From Sulfuritalea sp. (GTDB lineage: Bacteria; Pseudomonadota; Gammaproteobacteria; Burkholderiales; Rhodocyclaceae), in contig JADJFK010000004.1 of the NCBI GenBank assembly GCA_016708585.1, forward strand, positions 1 through 64,000: a DNA stretch of 64,000 bases, written 5' to 3'. Of this stretch, positions 1 to 8,296 are shown piece by piece. The notes under the pieces are model-generated. The model was not told the DNA's origin. It saw only the letters and a program-made list of their open reading frames with translations, and did not search any database. The translations under genes were made by a program, and so were the position numbers. The stretch's first letter is position 1, and each line of letters opens with the position of its first letter.

Positions 1-1
1 C

Positions 2-106
2 CTGGAAGATGTCATTGAAACCGACAAGGACAGCGGCAAACCCGCCCTGCATCAATCGGTGGAGATCACGGTAGAACCACGCGCGCAGCGCAAGTGGATC
101 AAGTGA
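2..106 (+). CDS. C-terminal end of an unidentified protein (cut by window edge)
   Basis: An open frame enters from the left edge and ends in TGA after 34 codons (C-terminus reads ...PRAQRKWIK). It has no recognisable domain and the stretch is too short to assign. No downstream gene is coupled to it; the next 200 bases carry no convincing open frame. I see only that it is an open tail with plausible codon use. Confidence 0.4.
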   Translation: MEDVIETDKDSGKPALHQSVEITVEPRAQRKWIK

Positions 107-307
107 AGGGGCCGGCGATTTGACGGTTTGGTAGTGCCGCTGGCACGTATCCGGCCTCACAGTGGGGCTCTCGCACGTTTCCACCTCCAATGACTGGCGG
201 CGACCTGTCATTTGGAGATCGGCACAACGGGCACAGCCCCGCATCAGCGTGATGCAAGGCAGGCGGCGATAATTGCGGGGTTTGTCCTTCTCTAAAAAAA
301 ACCCACC

Positions 308-376
308 ATGACCACGACCATCCGGTACAACGATCTCGTCGAGTCCGTTGCTGCGGCGCTGCAGTACATCTCGTAA
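308..376 (+). pseudogene. 5' fragment of a class I fumarate hydratase gene
   Basis: The ATG opens a 22-codon frame beginning MTTTIRYNDLVESVAAALQYIS and then stops. This matches the conserved start of class I (iron-sulfur) fumarases, and it aligns with the start of the complete fumarase at 58311-59831 (MTVIKQEDLIQSIADAFQFIS), where the next residues are YYHP. Homology is lost right after TCGTA, that is after the serine codon, and unrelated sequence follows. I read it as a gene cut by an insertion or deletion that left only its head. It cannot encode an enzyme. Confidence 0.75.
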
Positions 377-377
377 G

Positions 378-546
378 TCAGCAATCAGTGGAAGCGTCAG
401 CCCAAGCGGCTTGGGCCAGCCTGTCGCGCAGCGTGCTGATGGTGTGCAGCAGCGTGCGTATGCCCTGCTCTTTCGACAAGTTCGTGGTCATGGCCGCGAC
501 CGATGCCTGGCCAGCTGTAGGGCTCGACTCGCTGGTTGGCCGAGGT
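378..546 (-). pseudogene. Open reading remnant, no start, unknown family
   Basis: Between the fumarase stub and the LysR remnant the minus strand is open for about 55 codons and ends in TGA at 378-380. It has no start codon of its own. The C-terminal part (SKEQGIRTLLHTISTLRDRL) looks helical and protein-like, but I do not recognise the family. It is most likely a debris fragment trapped in the rearranged left end of the island. Confidence 0.2.
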
Positions 547-1112
547 TCAACAGGTCACTCCGCACAAAGCAGCGCCTAGCCTCTTATGTAGTTCGCGTTG
601 CAACACAGCTTCGCCATGCAGCCAGTTGCGGAAGGCCGATAGACCCGGGTCCTTCTCGCGTATCAGCCTATAAGCCAGATACCAGCCTTCGTATTTCCGA
701 TCAACGATCCGAAATGGGGTGACAAGACGGCCCGCTGCCAGCGCCTCACTGACATATGGGAGTTGCGCGACCGCGACTCCTACACCATCGAGGGCAGCCT
801 GAATTGCCATCATAGAGCTTTCGAACGAAACCTCATTAGCCGGCTGAATCGGTGCGCTCAGGCCTGCCGCTTCGAACCACCAAGACCATTGCTCGCGCAA
901 GTGAGGCGCGACGATCAGGGTCGCCGTGTGGAGATCGCGGGGGCGGAGCAAGCCTGCTGCAATTGAGGGCGTGCAGACTGGTACCAACGTCGAGGGGAAT
1001 AGCTCTTCGGCAACATAGCCAGGCCAACTACCTTGGCCGCGACTAACAGCACATGTCCAATCATCACGCAGCGGAAGCATTGCACCGCCGGTCGCGACGC
1101 GGACCTCAATGT
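547..1112 (-). pseudogene. LysR-type regulator, C-terminal effector domain only
   Basis: The frame reads into a typical LysR substrate-binding domain of the GcvA-like group: PNIEVRVATGG, then SRGQGSWPG, then LVPVCTPSIAAGLL, and a VGVAVAQLPYV segment late in the domain. The N-terminal winged helix-turn-helix and linker are missing. At about 1112 the sequence changes abruptly to the coding sequence of a PepSY protein read in another frame, so the gene lost its head in a rearrangement and should not bind DNA. It ends at TGA 547-549. Confidence 0.7.
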
Positions 1113-1397
1113 TGGGATGACCGTGCCCTTGTCGGCATCGACCCGGACATCGAAGACCTTGGCCCCACTGACGACCTCCACGTCATAGACCCAACCTTGC
1201 TTCGAGTTCTCGTACTCGGCGCGTGACGCCTTGCCATTGGCGTGCTGCTCGGCGACGGTGACTGCTTGTGTGAGGGGAATCTTGGCCTTGCTGATTGCCA
1301 GGGCGTCGTTTTCCATACCGCCATTGGCGGCGTAGGCGACCGCGCCGGTTGCAGCGATGGCGACGGCCAGAAGGGAAAGTTTGGTGTAGCGGTACAT
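1112..1397 (-). pseudogene. PepSY-domain periplasmic protein, 3' truncated
   Basis: It starts at the ATG ending at 1397 (MYRYTKLSLLAVAIAATG), which gives a clear signal peptide ending near AYA. A PepSY domain follows, with the family hallmarks KAKIPLTQAV, GWVYDVEVV and VFDVRVDADKGTVI. After GTVI the normal short acidic tail is absent and the frame runs on into sequence that is really the LysR remnant, in the wrong frame, until 915. The open frame of 161 codons is therefore an accidental chimera. PepSY proteins usually sit in the periplasm as peptidase inhibitors or in electron-transfer loci; which it was here cannot be told. Confidence 0.7.
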
Positions 1398-1575
1398 GAT
1401 GCTTCTCCAGAAGAGTGCAGGGATTTGCACAGTGGAGAAGGTACGCAGGCAGACTTAGCTCGCACTGAGCCGGGAAGTTTTCGCTCTCGCCGATGTAGTG
1501 TTATCGACTCCTGATAATTGGTGCAGTCGTCTTCTGAAAATGACATGCAGCGCCACACGAAATCAAGGGGAAGGC

Positions 1576-1639
1576 ATTCTCGAAAACCACTCTTGAAATA
1601 CAATTCTCAATAAGCTATGCTTCTATGAGTTTTGAGAAT
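1576..1639. promoter_or_regulatory. Repeated dyads upstream of the resolvase (possible res site/operator)
   Basis: ATTCTCGAA at 1576-1584 and ATTCTCAA at 1603-1610 face an inverted copy TTGAGAAT at 1632-1639, ending 13 bases before the resolvase ATG. Small serine resolvases bind several spaced dyads next to their own gene, both to recombine and to repress. This arrangement fits such a site, but binding is inferred. Confidence 0.45.
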
Positions 1640-1652
1640 ATTGGAGGATGTC

Positions 1653-2213
1653 ATGTTGATCGGCTATGCGCGCGTTTCGACCACAGATCAGAATTTGGAT
1701 CTCCAGATCGATGCATTGACGAAAGTCGGATGCGAAAAAATCTTCGACGACAAAATCAGCGGGACTCGTGCCGACCGCCCTGGCCTCGCTCGAGCCATGG
1801 AATTACTGCGCAAAGATGACACGCTGGTGGTCTGGAAACTTGATCGACTCGGCCGCAGCGTGAAGAACCTCGTCGATCTCGTCGCCGATCTGCAAAAGCA
1901 AGGCATTCACTTCAAGAGCCTGACGGATTCGATTGACACCGGAACGCCGTCTGGCCGCTTCTTTTTTCACGTCATGGCCAGCCTCGCCGAAATGGAACGA
2001 GAACTTACCGCTGAACGCACACGCGCAGGGCTGGAGGTTGCTCGACAACTGGGCCGCAAGGGTGGCCGCAAGCGGCAAATGACGGACAGCAAGATTGAAT
2101 CTGCCAAGAAATTGCTAGCCAATGGAATTCCGCCGAGAGACGTGGCTGCGAACCTCGGCGTATCGGTGCCCACCTTGTATCGCTGGATTCCTGCATCGAC
2201 AACTTCACCATAG
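1653..2213 (+). CDS. Small serine recombinase (resolvase/invertase family)
   Basis: This 186-residue protein begins MLIGYARVSTTDQN, with the catalytic serine at residue 9 (GYARVS). It carries the rest of the resolvase fold (KLDRLGRSVKNLVDLV, GRFFFHVMASLAEMERELTAERT) and ends in a Hin-type helix-turn-helix near residues 145-180. I chose the ATG at 1653 over an upstream TTG because GGAGG lies five bases before it. Members resolve cointegrates or invert segments. There is no transposase next to it, so it is not obviously part of an intact Tn3-type element. The C-terminal end overlaps nothing of note. Confidence 0.9.
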   Translation: MLIGYARVSTTDQNLDLQIDALTKVGCEKIFDDKISGTRADRPGLARAMELLRKDDTLVVWKLDRLGRSVKNLVDLVADLQKQGIHFKSLTDSIDTGTPSGRFFFHVMASLAEMERELTAERTRAGLEVARQLGRKGGRKRQMTDSKIESAKKLLANGIPPRDVAANLGVSVPTLYRWIPASTTSP

Positions 2214-2319
2214 AGAATCCCCGCCTCAAACGGCATTCGTGCCCGGCGAGGTGCTTCTGGCAGTTGATTCTCCAGCTTGGCCACGTAGGTTCCGCGCTCC
2301 TCTCAACACGGAGCATCCT

Positions 2320-2751
2320 ATGGCCAAGAAACTGTGTGCTGCCTGCGGCAAGAACTTTACGCCGCGCCCTCAAGTTCGCAATCAATCCTACTGCTCGGCA
2401 CCCGTATGCCAACTTGAACGCCATCGTCGGTGGCAGAAAGCCAAGCGCCAGAACGATGCGAAGTACCGGGAGATCGACGCCGAGTACCGCCGCGCCTGGG
2501 CGGGAGCACACGTCGACTACTGGGAAAAATATCGAGACGAAAACCCTGACTACGCTGAACGCAACCGGCAGCTTCAGCGGCAGCGGAATGCCAAGACTCG
2601 AAAAATGAAGATGGGCAGTTCCCTGTCAGGCGAACCAGAATTCTTTTTGCCCTCAGGCCGCTACCAGCTCATTCGTATCGACTCCGAAGGAATTGCAAAC
2701 GGTAACGTGTGGATCGTTGAGATCAGCGCCATTGCTTGCGCTACCGGATGA
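2320..2751 (+). CDS. Small zinc-finger-like protein upstream of the large serine recombinase
   Basis: This 143-residue protein has an N-terminal CxxC...C...C arrangement (LCAACGKNF, then YCSAPVCQLERH), which suggests a treble-clef zinc site. A long charged helix rich in Arg, Lys, Glu and Tyr follows (about residues 45-95), then a short beta-rich tail. I know no named family. It precedes the large serine recombinase by 204 bases in the same direction and may be a DNA-binding accessory such as a directionality factor; that is inference. The ATG at 2320 was chosen because the zinc motif starts immediately after it. Confidence 0.65.
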   Translation: MAKKLCAACGKNFTPRPQVRNQSYCSAPVCQLERHRRWQKAKRQNDAKYREIDAEYRRAWAGAHVDYWEKYRDENPDYAERNRQLQRQRNAKTRKMKMGSSLSGEPEFFLPSGRYQLIRIDSEGIANGNVWIVEISAIACATG

Positions 2752-2955
2752 TTCACGCGTTATCACCGGTGATTGCAAATGAGACCGTTATCGACCGCAA
2801 CACTTGCCGCTGATAACTTCTGCGCGGAATGTTCTCAGCACGCTACTACCGATGTCCAAACACCGCTCTGGGCCTGAGTTGCCAGGGTCTGTGATGCATC
2901 ATCGCGCAGCCAACCGGGAGCTCCGTTTCGATTCCAAGGACAAAGGCATCTCGGC

Positions 2956-4521
2956 ATGGAAAACATTGACGCCAACCACAAGAGTCCGGTACAGGGATCC
3001 ATCTTTCGCGCCGCTGAATATGTGCGGATGTCCACCGACCACCAGCAATACTCAACCCACAACCAAGCTGACAAGATTCGGGAATACGCCGAGCGGCGCG
3101 GCATTCAGATTGTCCGCACCTATGCGGATGAGGGGAAAAGCGGCCTCAACATCGATGGGCGTGATGCCCTGCAGCGCCTGATTAACGATGTCCAGGCCGG
3201 CAATGTCGATTTTCAGATCATCCTGGTTTACGACATCAGCCGCTGGGGGCGCTTCCAGGACGCCGACGAATCGGCCTATTACGAGTACATCTGCAAGCGC
3301 AAAGGCATCCAGGTCGCCTACTGTGCCGAGCAGTTCGAGAATGACGGCTCCCCGGTCTCCACGATCGTCAAGGGAGTCAAACGCGCGATGGCCGGCGAGT
3401 ACAGCCGGGAATTATCGGCCAAGGTATTTGCTGGCCAATGTCGGCTGATCGAGCTCGGCTACCGGCAAGGCGGTCCTTCTGGTTATGGCCTGCGGCGAGT
3501 TCTGATCGACCAGCGCGGTTCGATCAAAAGCGAACTGACCCGGGGTGAGCACAAGAGCCTGCAGACGGACCGCGTCATCCTCATGCCCGGGCCGGAAGAC
3601 GAACAACGCATCGTCAATCTGATCTACCAGTGGTTTATCAGAGACGGGCTATCGGAATCCGCCGTTGCCGGTCGGTTGAACGGAATGCAAGTGCGCACCG
3701 ATCTTGATCGGCCATGGACTCGCACCACCGTGCAGGAGATCCTGACCAACGAGAAATACATCGGCAACAACGTCTACAACCGGATCTCCTTCAAGCTCAA
3801 GAAAACCCGTGTCGTCAATCCGCCGGAAATGTGGATCCGCAAGGAAGGTGCTTTTGATCCCATTGTGCCGCCCGAGATGTTCTACACCGCCCAGGGCATC
3901 ATGCGCGAACGGGCGCGGCGCTACACGGACGAGGAACTCATCGAGCGACTCCGCGAGCTATACCGGAAACACGGCTACCTCTCTGGCCTGATCATCAACG
4001 AAACCGAGGACATGCCGTCCTCCGCTGTCTATGCCCATCGTTTCCAGAGCCTGATCCGGGCCTATCAGATGGTTGGCTATACCCCGGACCGGGATTACCG
4101 CTATCTGGAAGTCAATCATCTCCTTCGCCAACTGCATCCCAAAATCGTCGCTGAAGCAGAAGCCGAGATCGCCAAAATAGGCGGCCACGTGATCCGCGAC
4201 CCGGCCACCGACCTGCTTCACGTCAATGACGAATTCAGCGTCTCGCTAGTGTTGGCGCGCTGCCATACCTACGACAGCGGCAGTCTCCGCTGGAAGATCC
4301 GCTTCGATACCAGCCTTCGGCCTGATATCACGGTCGCCATCCGCCTCGACCCAGAAAATCAGGGGCCGCTTGATTACTACCTGCTTCCCCGGCTCGACTT
4401 TGGCCAGGCGCGAATTCATCTGGCCGAGCAAAACGCCGTCGAGTTCGACAGCTATCGCTTCGAAACCCTCGACTATCTATACGGCATGGCCGGACGAACG
4501 CGAATACGGAGGGCGGCATGA
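2956..4521 (+). CDS. Large serine recombinase
   Basis: This is a 521-residue member of the serine integrase/recombinase family. The catalytic domain spans about residues 17-165, with the active serine at 26 (EYVRMSTDHQQYS) and the arginine-bearing DISRWGRFQDADES loop. It is followed by a recombinase domain (about 175-290, GPSGYGLRR, EILTNEKYIGN) and a C-terminal region unlike the zinc-ribbon/coiled-coil of phage serine integrases. Its stop overlaps the next start by four bases (ATGA), so it is translationally coupled to two ParB-like genes. Serine integrases insert circular DNA at specific sites; here the fixed partners suggest a dedicated mobile module. No att core could be picked out by eye. 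Confidence 0.9.
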   Translation: MENIDANHKSPVQGSIFRAAEYVRMSTDHQQYSTHNQADKIREYAERRGIQIVRTYADEGKSGLNIDGRDALQRLINDVQAGNVDFQIILVYDISRWGRFQDADESAYYEYICKRKGIQVAYCAEQFENDGSPVSTIVKGVKRAMAGEYSRELSAKVFAGQCRLIELGYRQGGPSGYGLRRVLIDQRGSIKSELTRGEHKSLQTDRVILMPGPEDEQRIVNLIYQWFIRDGLSESAVAGRLNGMQVRTDLDRPWTRTTVQEILTNEKYIGNNVYNRISFKLKKTRVVNPPEMWIRKEGAFDPIVPPEMFYTAQGIMRERARRYTDEELIERLRELYRKHGYLSGLIINETEDMPSSAVYAHRFQSLIRAYQMVGYTPDRDYRYLEVNHLLRQLHPKIVAEAEAEIAKIGGHVIRDPATDLLHVNDEFSVSLVLARCHTYDSGSLRWKIRFDTSLRPDITVAIRLDPENQGPLDYYLLPRLDFGQARIHLAEQNAVEFDSYRFETLDYLYGMAGRTRIRRAA

Positions 4522-5420
4522 CCACCGCAGACAAGCCAGTAGAGATCCGCATGATTCCCGTCGACAAGATCGACGTGCTCAATCCACGCGACCGAAATGC
4601 CAAGGCGTTCAATGTCATCGTCGGCAACATCAAGAATGTTGGCCTGAAGAAGCCCATCAAGGTGACGCCGCGCACCAACGAGGCCGGTGAAGAGCGCTAT
4701 CTGTTGGTGTTTGGGGAAGGCCGTCTGACGGCATTTCGCAACCTTGGCGAAAAGGAAATTCCGGCCATGGTCGTCGACATCAGCGACGAGGATGCCTTTC
4801 TCATGAGTCTGGTTGAAAACGTCGCTCGCCGGCAGGAACGACCACTGGAGAATCTTGCCAGTATTGGCCGGCTTCGCGCAAAGGGCGATTCTCTAAAGGA
4901 AATCGCCACCAAGACCGGGCTAACGGCTCATTACGTGCAGGGCATGCTGACCCTGCTCGAACAAGGCGAGGAACGCCTGCTGGTCGCCGTCGAGCGCGGC
5001 CACATTCCGCTCAATGCCGCATTGACTATCCACGGCGCCGGCAACGACGACAAGGCCATTCAGGCAGCGCTGCAGGATGCCTATGAGAGCGGCCAGTTGC
5101 GTGGGAAGCCATTGATGGAGGTGCGGCGCATCATTGAAAGGCGAAGGACGCTCGGCCGATCCGTCTCTAAGGGAACACCGCGCAAGCGAGGGGAAACATC
5201 CGCTGCGTCGCTGGTGCGGACGTACCAGCTTGAAGTGGATCGGCAAAGGAAGATGGTCAAGAAGGCGGAATTCACGCAGCACTGCCTGATCTTCGTCGCC
5301 GGCGCCCTGCGTGAACTGCTGGCCGACGAGAATTTCGTCAACCTGTTGCGTGCCGAGGGACTCGAGACTCTTCCCAAATACCTGGCCGAACGCATCTGGA
5401 GTGGCGGAGGGCCAGCATGA
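4518..5420 (+). CDS. ParB/RepB-like protein 1 of the recombinase module
   Basis: This 300-residue protein has an N-terminal ParB/Srx domain (about residues 10-105), with box II reading FGEGRLTAFRNLGEKEIPA (GEGR at 66-69, in place of the GERR of CTP-hydrolysing ParB) and box III ENVARRQ at 100-106. A KorB-like helix-turn-helix follows (about 120-150, LKEIATKTGLTAHYVQGML). The C-terminus has a charged linker and a helical end. ParB proteins bind centromere-like sites and slide on DNA. No ParA is encoded nearby. The gene overlaps both neighbours by four bases, which argues for a fixed complex with the recombinase and the next protein. Confidence 0.85.
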   Translation: MTTADKPVEIRMIPVDKIDVLNPRDRNAKAFNVIVGNIKNVGLKKPIKVTPRTNEAGEERYLLVFGEGRLTAFRNLGEKEIPAMVVDISDEDAFLMSLVENVARRQERPLENLASIGRLRAKGDSLKEIATKTGLTAHYVQGMLTLLEQGEERLLVAVERGHIPLNAALTIHGAGNDDKAIQAALQDAYESGQLRGKPLMEVRRIIERRRTLGRSVSKGTPRKRGETSAASLVRTYQLEVDRQRKMVKKAEFTQHCLIFVAGALRELLADENFVNLLRAEGLETLPKYLAERIWSGGGPA

Positions 5421-6319
5421 CCAAGGTGGCTTTGGGATTCATACCTGACGCCATTTCTGTGCACCTGGACTGCCTGCTTCCCTCAAGGAAGTTGCCCGAG
5501 GGGCTGCTGACATCAAGAAAATATCGACAGATCGTGATCTCGATTCGCGAAGTCGGATTGATTGAGCCGCTCTCCGTGTTGCCTCAAGACCAGGCATCAG
5601 GGCAGTACCTGTTGCTTGATGGTCACATCCGCGTACTTGCGCTTCGCGAACTCGGCCATACCACGGCAACCTGCCTGATCGCCAAGGAAGACGAAAGCTA
5701 TACCTACAACACCCGCATCAATCGGGTATCGACGATCCAGGAACACTACATGATCAGTCGCGCCATCGATCGCGGCGTATCCCCCGACAAGCTGGCGAAG
5801 ACGCTCGGTGTCGATGTCAGCCTGATCCACAAGAAGGCGACCCTACTCGTCGGGATCAGTCCCGAGGCTGCTGATCTGTTGAAGGACCGGCATTTCTCGA
5901 CCAATGTTTCCCGTGTCCTCAAGCAAATGAAACCGCTGCGACAGGTCGAGTGCGTGGAGCTGATGGTCTCGGCGAACAATTTCACTACCACCTACGCCGA
6001 CGCACTGTTTGCGGCCACGCCTGCCGACATGCTGGTCAATGGCAAGAAGCCGGCGAAGCAGGCCGGCATTACCCCGGAGCAAATCTCACGCATGGAGCGA
6101 GAAATGGCAAATGTACAGGGGCAATACAAGCTGATGGAGCAGACCATGGGCGAGGAGGTGTTGAATTTATTCCTGGCCCAGTGCTACCTCAAAAAGCTGC
6201 TGAAGAACAAGGCCGTCGTGCGCTACATCAAGCAGCGGCAGCCAGAGGTGCTGGAGCAGTTCGAGACCATCGTCGCCACGGATTCTCTCGATCAACAGCC
6301 GCCTGCTCCGGGCAGTTGA
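5417..6319 (+). CDS. RepB-type ParB-like protein 2 of the recombinase module
   Basis: This 300-residue protein has a ParB-type N-terminal domain (LLDGHIRVLALRELG, with GHIR at 69-72 in the nucleotide-motif position; then RINRVSTIQEHYMI). A helix-turn-helix sits around residues 115-145 (SPDKLAKTLGVDVSLIHKKATLL). The C-terminal half resembles the RepB plasmid-partition domain (GITPEQISRMEREMANVQGQ, LAQCYLKKLLKNKAVV). It differs clearly from its neighbour, so the two are not recent duplicates. It overlaps the preceding gene by ATGA and is the last gene of the module. Its stop abuts, with no spacer, the stop of a convergent gene. Role inferred: site recognition or regulation for the recombinase. 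Confidence 0.85.
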   Translation: MTKVALGFIPDAISVHLDCLLPSRKLPEGLLTSRKYRQIVISIREVGLIEPLSVLPQDQASGQYLLLDGHIRVLALRELGHTTATCLIAKEDESYTYNTRINRVSTIQEHYMISRAIDRGVSPDKLAKTLGVDVSLIHKKATLLVGISPEAADLLKDRHFSTNVSRVLKQMKPLRQVECVELMVSANNFTTTYADALFAATPADMLVNGKKPAKQAGITPEQISRMEREMANVQGQYKLMEQTMGEEVLNLFLAQCYLKKLLKNKAVVRYIKQRQPEVLEQFETIVATDSLDQQPPAPGS

Positions 6320-6637
6320 TCACCACCAGCTCCAGTTCGCATCGTGGTTGTGCCAGGTCCGAAACACCGGATCGAATCCGGGATCAACTAGCCAGCGCCG
6401 CAGCATGCGGTCATTGCCAGTGCGAATTTGATGATCGGACACCTTGCGGTACCAGCGGGGTGCAGACCCGCCCATGGTGACTTCATTATCAGAATGGAAT
6501 CGGGCAATCGCCTTTTTCCCGGCCTTGGATCGAGGATCGGTTTGAATCCAGTGGCCGTATGAGATCGGAGCATCCCAATCGTGCAACACCCAGTAATACT
6601 CGTGACGCTGCCGTTTGCGGCGATACGTACGTGACAT
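6320..6637 (-). CDS. Conserved hypothetical protein, basic N-terminus
   Basis: This 105-residue protein begins MSRTYRRKRQRHEYYWVLHDW, with a strongly basic head and many aromatic residues (Trp, Tyr, His) throughout. I recognise the opening as typical of small hypothetical proteins found in mobile regions and phages, without a known function. It is convergent with the RepB-like gene, stop to stop. It is not obviously part of the restriction operon that starts 160 bases away on the other strand. Confidence 0.6.
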   Translation of the reverse strand: MSRTYRRKRQRHEYYWVLHDWDAPISYGHWIQTDPRSKAGKKAIARFHSDNEVTMGGSAPRWYRKVSDHQIRTGNDRMLRRWLVDPGFDPVFRTWHNHDANWSWW

Positions 6638-6799
6638 GACATAGCTCCCAGTTATTGGTAACTACGTCATGGCAACCTCCATTTTCTGCGATATTGTTCG
6701 GGTGCGCTGGCAACGACCAGCGCTCAGTGCCGCTATTTTGCGCCACACTGATACGATAATTCCATTTGCACAACGCACTTCAAACCAGGTCAGCCGCTT

Positions 6800-8296
6800 T
6801 TGTCTCAAGAAACCATCACCCTGAACCAGATCGAATCCCACCTTTGGGAGTCCGCCAATATCTTGCGTGGACCAGTCGATGCGGCCGACTTCAAGACCTA
6901 CATCTTTCCCCTGCTCTTTTTCAAGCGAATTTGCGATGTCTGGGACGAGGAGTACGAAGAGATTGTCGCCGACACTGGCGACGCTGAACTGGCGTTATTC
7001 CCGGAGTCGCACCGTTTCCAGATCCCGGACGACTGCCACTGGAACGACGTGCGTGCCGTGGCCACCAACGTCGGCAACGCCCTCCAGCGGGCTATGCGCG
7101 AGATCGAAAAGGCGAACCCGGACACGCTCTACGGCGTCTTCGGCGATGCCCAATGGACCAACAAGGATCGCCTTTCCGATGCCCTGCTCAAGGATCTGAT
7201 CGAGCATTTCTCGCGAATTTCATTTGGCAATCGCAACATCGATTCCGACCTGCTTGGTGATGCCTACGAATACCTGATCAAGAAATTTGCCGATGCCACC
7301 AACAAGAAGGCCGGCGAGTTCTATACCCCGCGCAGTGTGGTACGGCTGATGATCGAGATGCTCGATCCCCGTGAGGGCGAGACCATTTACGATCCAGCGT
7401 GCGGAACGGGCGGCATGCTGCTCGCCGCCGTCCAGCACGTGAAAGATCGGCATGGCGATGTGAAACGCCTGTGGGGCAAGCTCTTCGGCCAGGAGAAAAA
7501 CCTCACCACATCGTCCATTGCCCGAATGAACCTGTTCCTCCACGGCATCGAGGATTTTCAGATCGTGCGCGGCGACACCCTGCGCAGCCCTGCCTTTTTT
7601 GAGGGTGACCGCCTCGCCAACTTCGATTGCGTGATTGCCAATCCACCGTTTTCCCTGGAGAAGTGGGGCGAGGAGCAATGGATCAACGATCCGTTTGGCC
7701 GCAACTTTGCCGGCCTGCCACCGTCCAGCAGCGGCGACTTCGCCTGGGTACAGCACATGGTCAAGTCCATGGCCGAGGTCAAAGGACGCATGGCGGTTGT
7801 TCTGCCGCAGGGAGCGCTGTTCCGCAAGGGCGCCGAAGGCGGCATTCGCCAGAAGCTGTTGGAAATGGATCTGGTGGAGGGCGTCATCGGCCTGGCACCA
7901 AACCTGTTCTACGGCACCGGTCTCGCCGCCTGCATCCTCGTGCTGCGCAAGAAGAAGCCAGCCGCACGGCGCAAAAAAGTCATGATCGCCGATGCCTCGC
8001 GCCTTTTCCGGCGTGGCCGGGCACAGAATTACCTCGAACCGGAACACGCCCTCGACATCCAACGCTGGTTCGAGAAATTCGAGGATGTGCAAGACGCCGT
8101 GCGCATCGTCAGCCTTGACGACATCAAGGCCGAGGACTGGACGCTCAACATTTCCCGCTACGTGCTGCCGCCCTTGCAGGAAGATGTTCCGCCGCTGCCC
8201 AAGGCTATAGCCGCATTCAAGGATGCCCTGATCCGCTGCCGCCAGTCTGAAGATCGGCTGTCCAAGGTGATGACCGAGGGAGGCTGGCTGCAATGA
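6800..8296 (+). CDS. hsdM: Type I restriction-modification DNA adenine methyltransferase, HsdM copy 1
   Basis: This 498-residue protein has the HsdM N-terminal helical domain (about 8-150, FPLLFFKRICDVWDEEY) and the N6-adenine methyltransferase domain with motif I DPACGTGG at 198-205 and motif IV NPPF at 281-284. It modifies adenine at the HsdS-specified site as part of M2S. The start is TTG (6800), because the conserved N-terminus follows directly and no in-frame ATG lies upstream. It is coupled by ATGA to a second, clearly different hsdM, which is unusual because one HsdM normally serves as both subunits. Confidence 0.93.
   Translation: MSQETITLNQIESHLWESANILRGPVDAADFKTYIFPLLFFKRICDVWDEEYEEIVADTGDAELALFPESHRFQIPDDCHWNDVRAVATNVGNALQRAMREIEKANPDTLYGVFGDAQWTNKDRLSDALLKDLIEHFSRISFGNRNIDSDLLGDAYEYLIKKFADATNKKAGEFYTPRSVVRLMIEMLDPREGETIYDPACGTGGMLLAAVQHVKDRHGDVKRLWGKLFGQEKNLTTSSIARMNLFLHGIEDFQIVRGDTLRSPAFFEGDRLANFDCVIANPPFSLEKWGEEQWINDPFGRNFAGLPPSSSGDFAWVQHMVKSMAEVKGRMAVVLPQGALFRKGAEGGIRQKLLEMDLVEGVIGLAPNLFYGTGLAACILVLRKKKPAARRKKVMIADASRLFRRGRAQNYLEPEHALDIQRWFEKFEDVQDAVRIVSLDDIKAEDWTLNISRYVLPPLQEDVPPLPKAIAAFKDALIRCRQSEDRLSKVMTEGGWLQ

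Noticed and set aside
915..1430. Open frame of 171 codons as one real gene
   Set aside because: Only the first part is a PepSY protein; the rest is a LysR gene read in the wrong frame after a breakpoint near 1112.
7220..8293. Long minus-strand frame of 357 codons opposite hsdM
   Set aside because: It is the complement of hsdM with no start signal and composition typical of an antisense shadow; the forward methylase is certain. The same holds for long antisense frames opposite mnmC, lysS, pyrG, eno, relA and acs.
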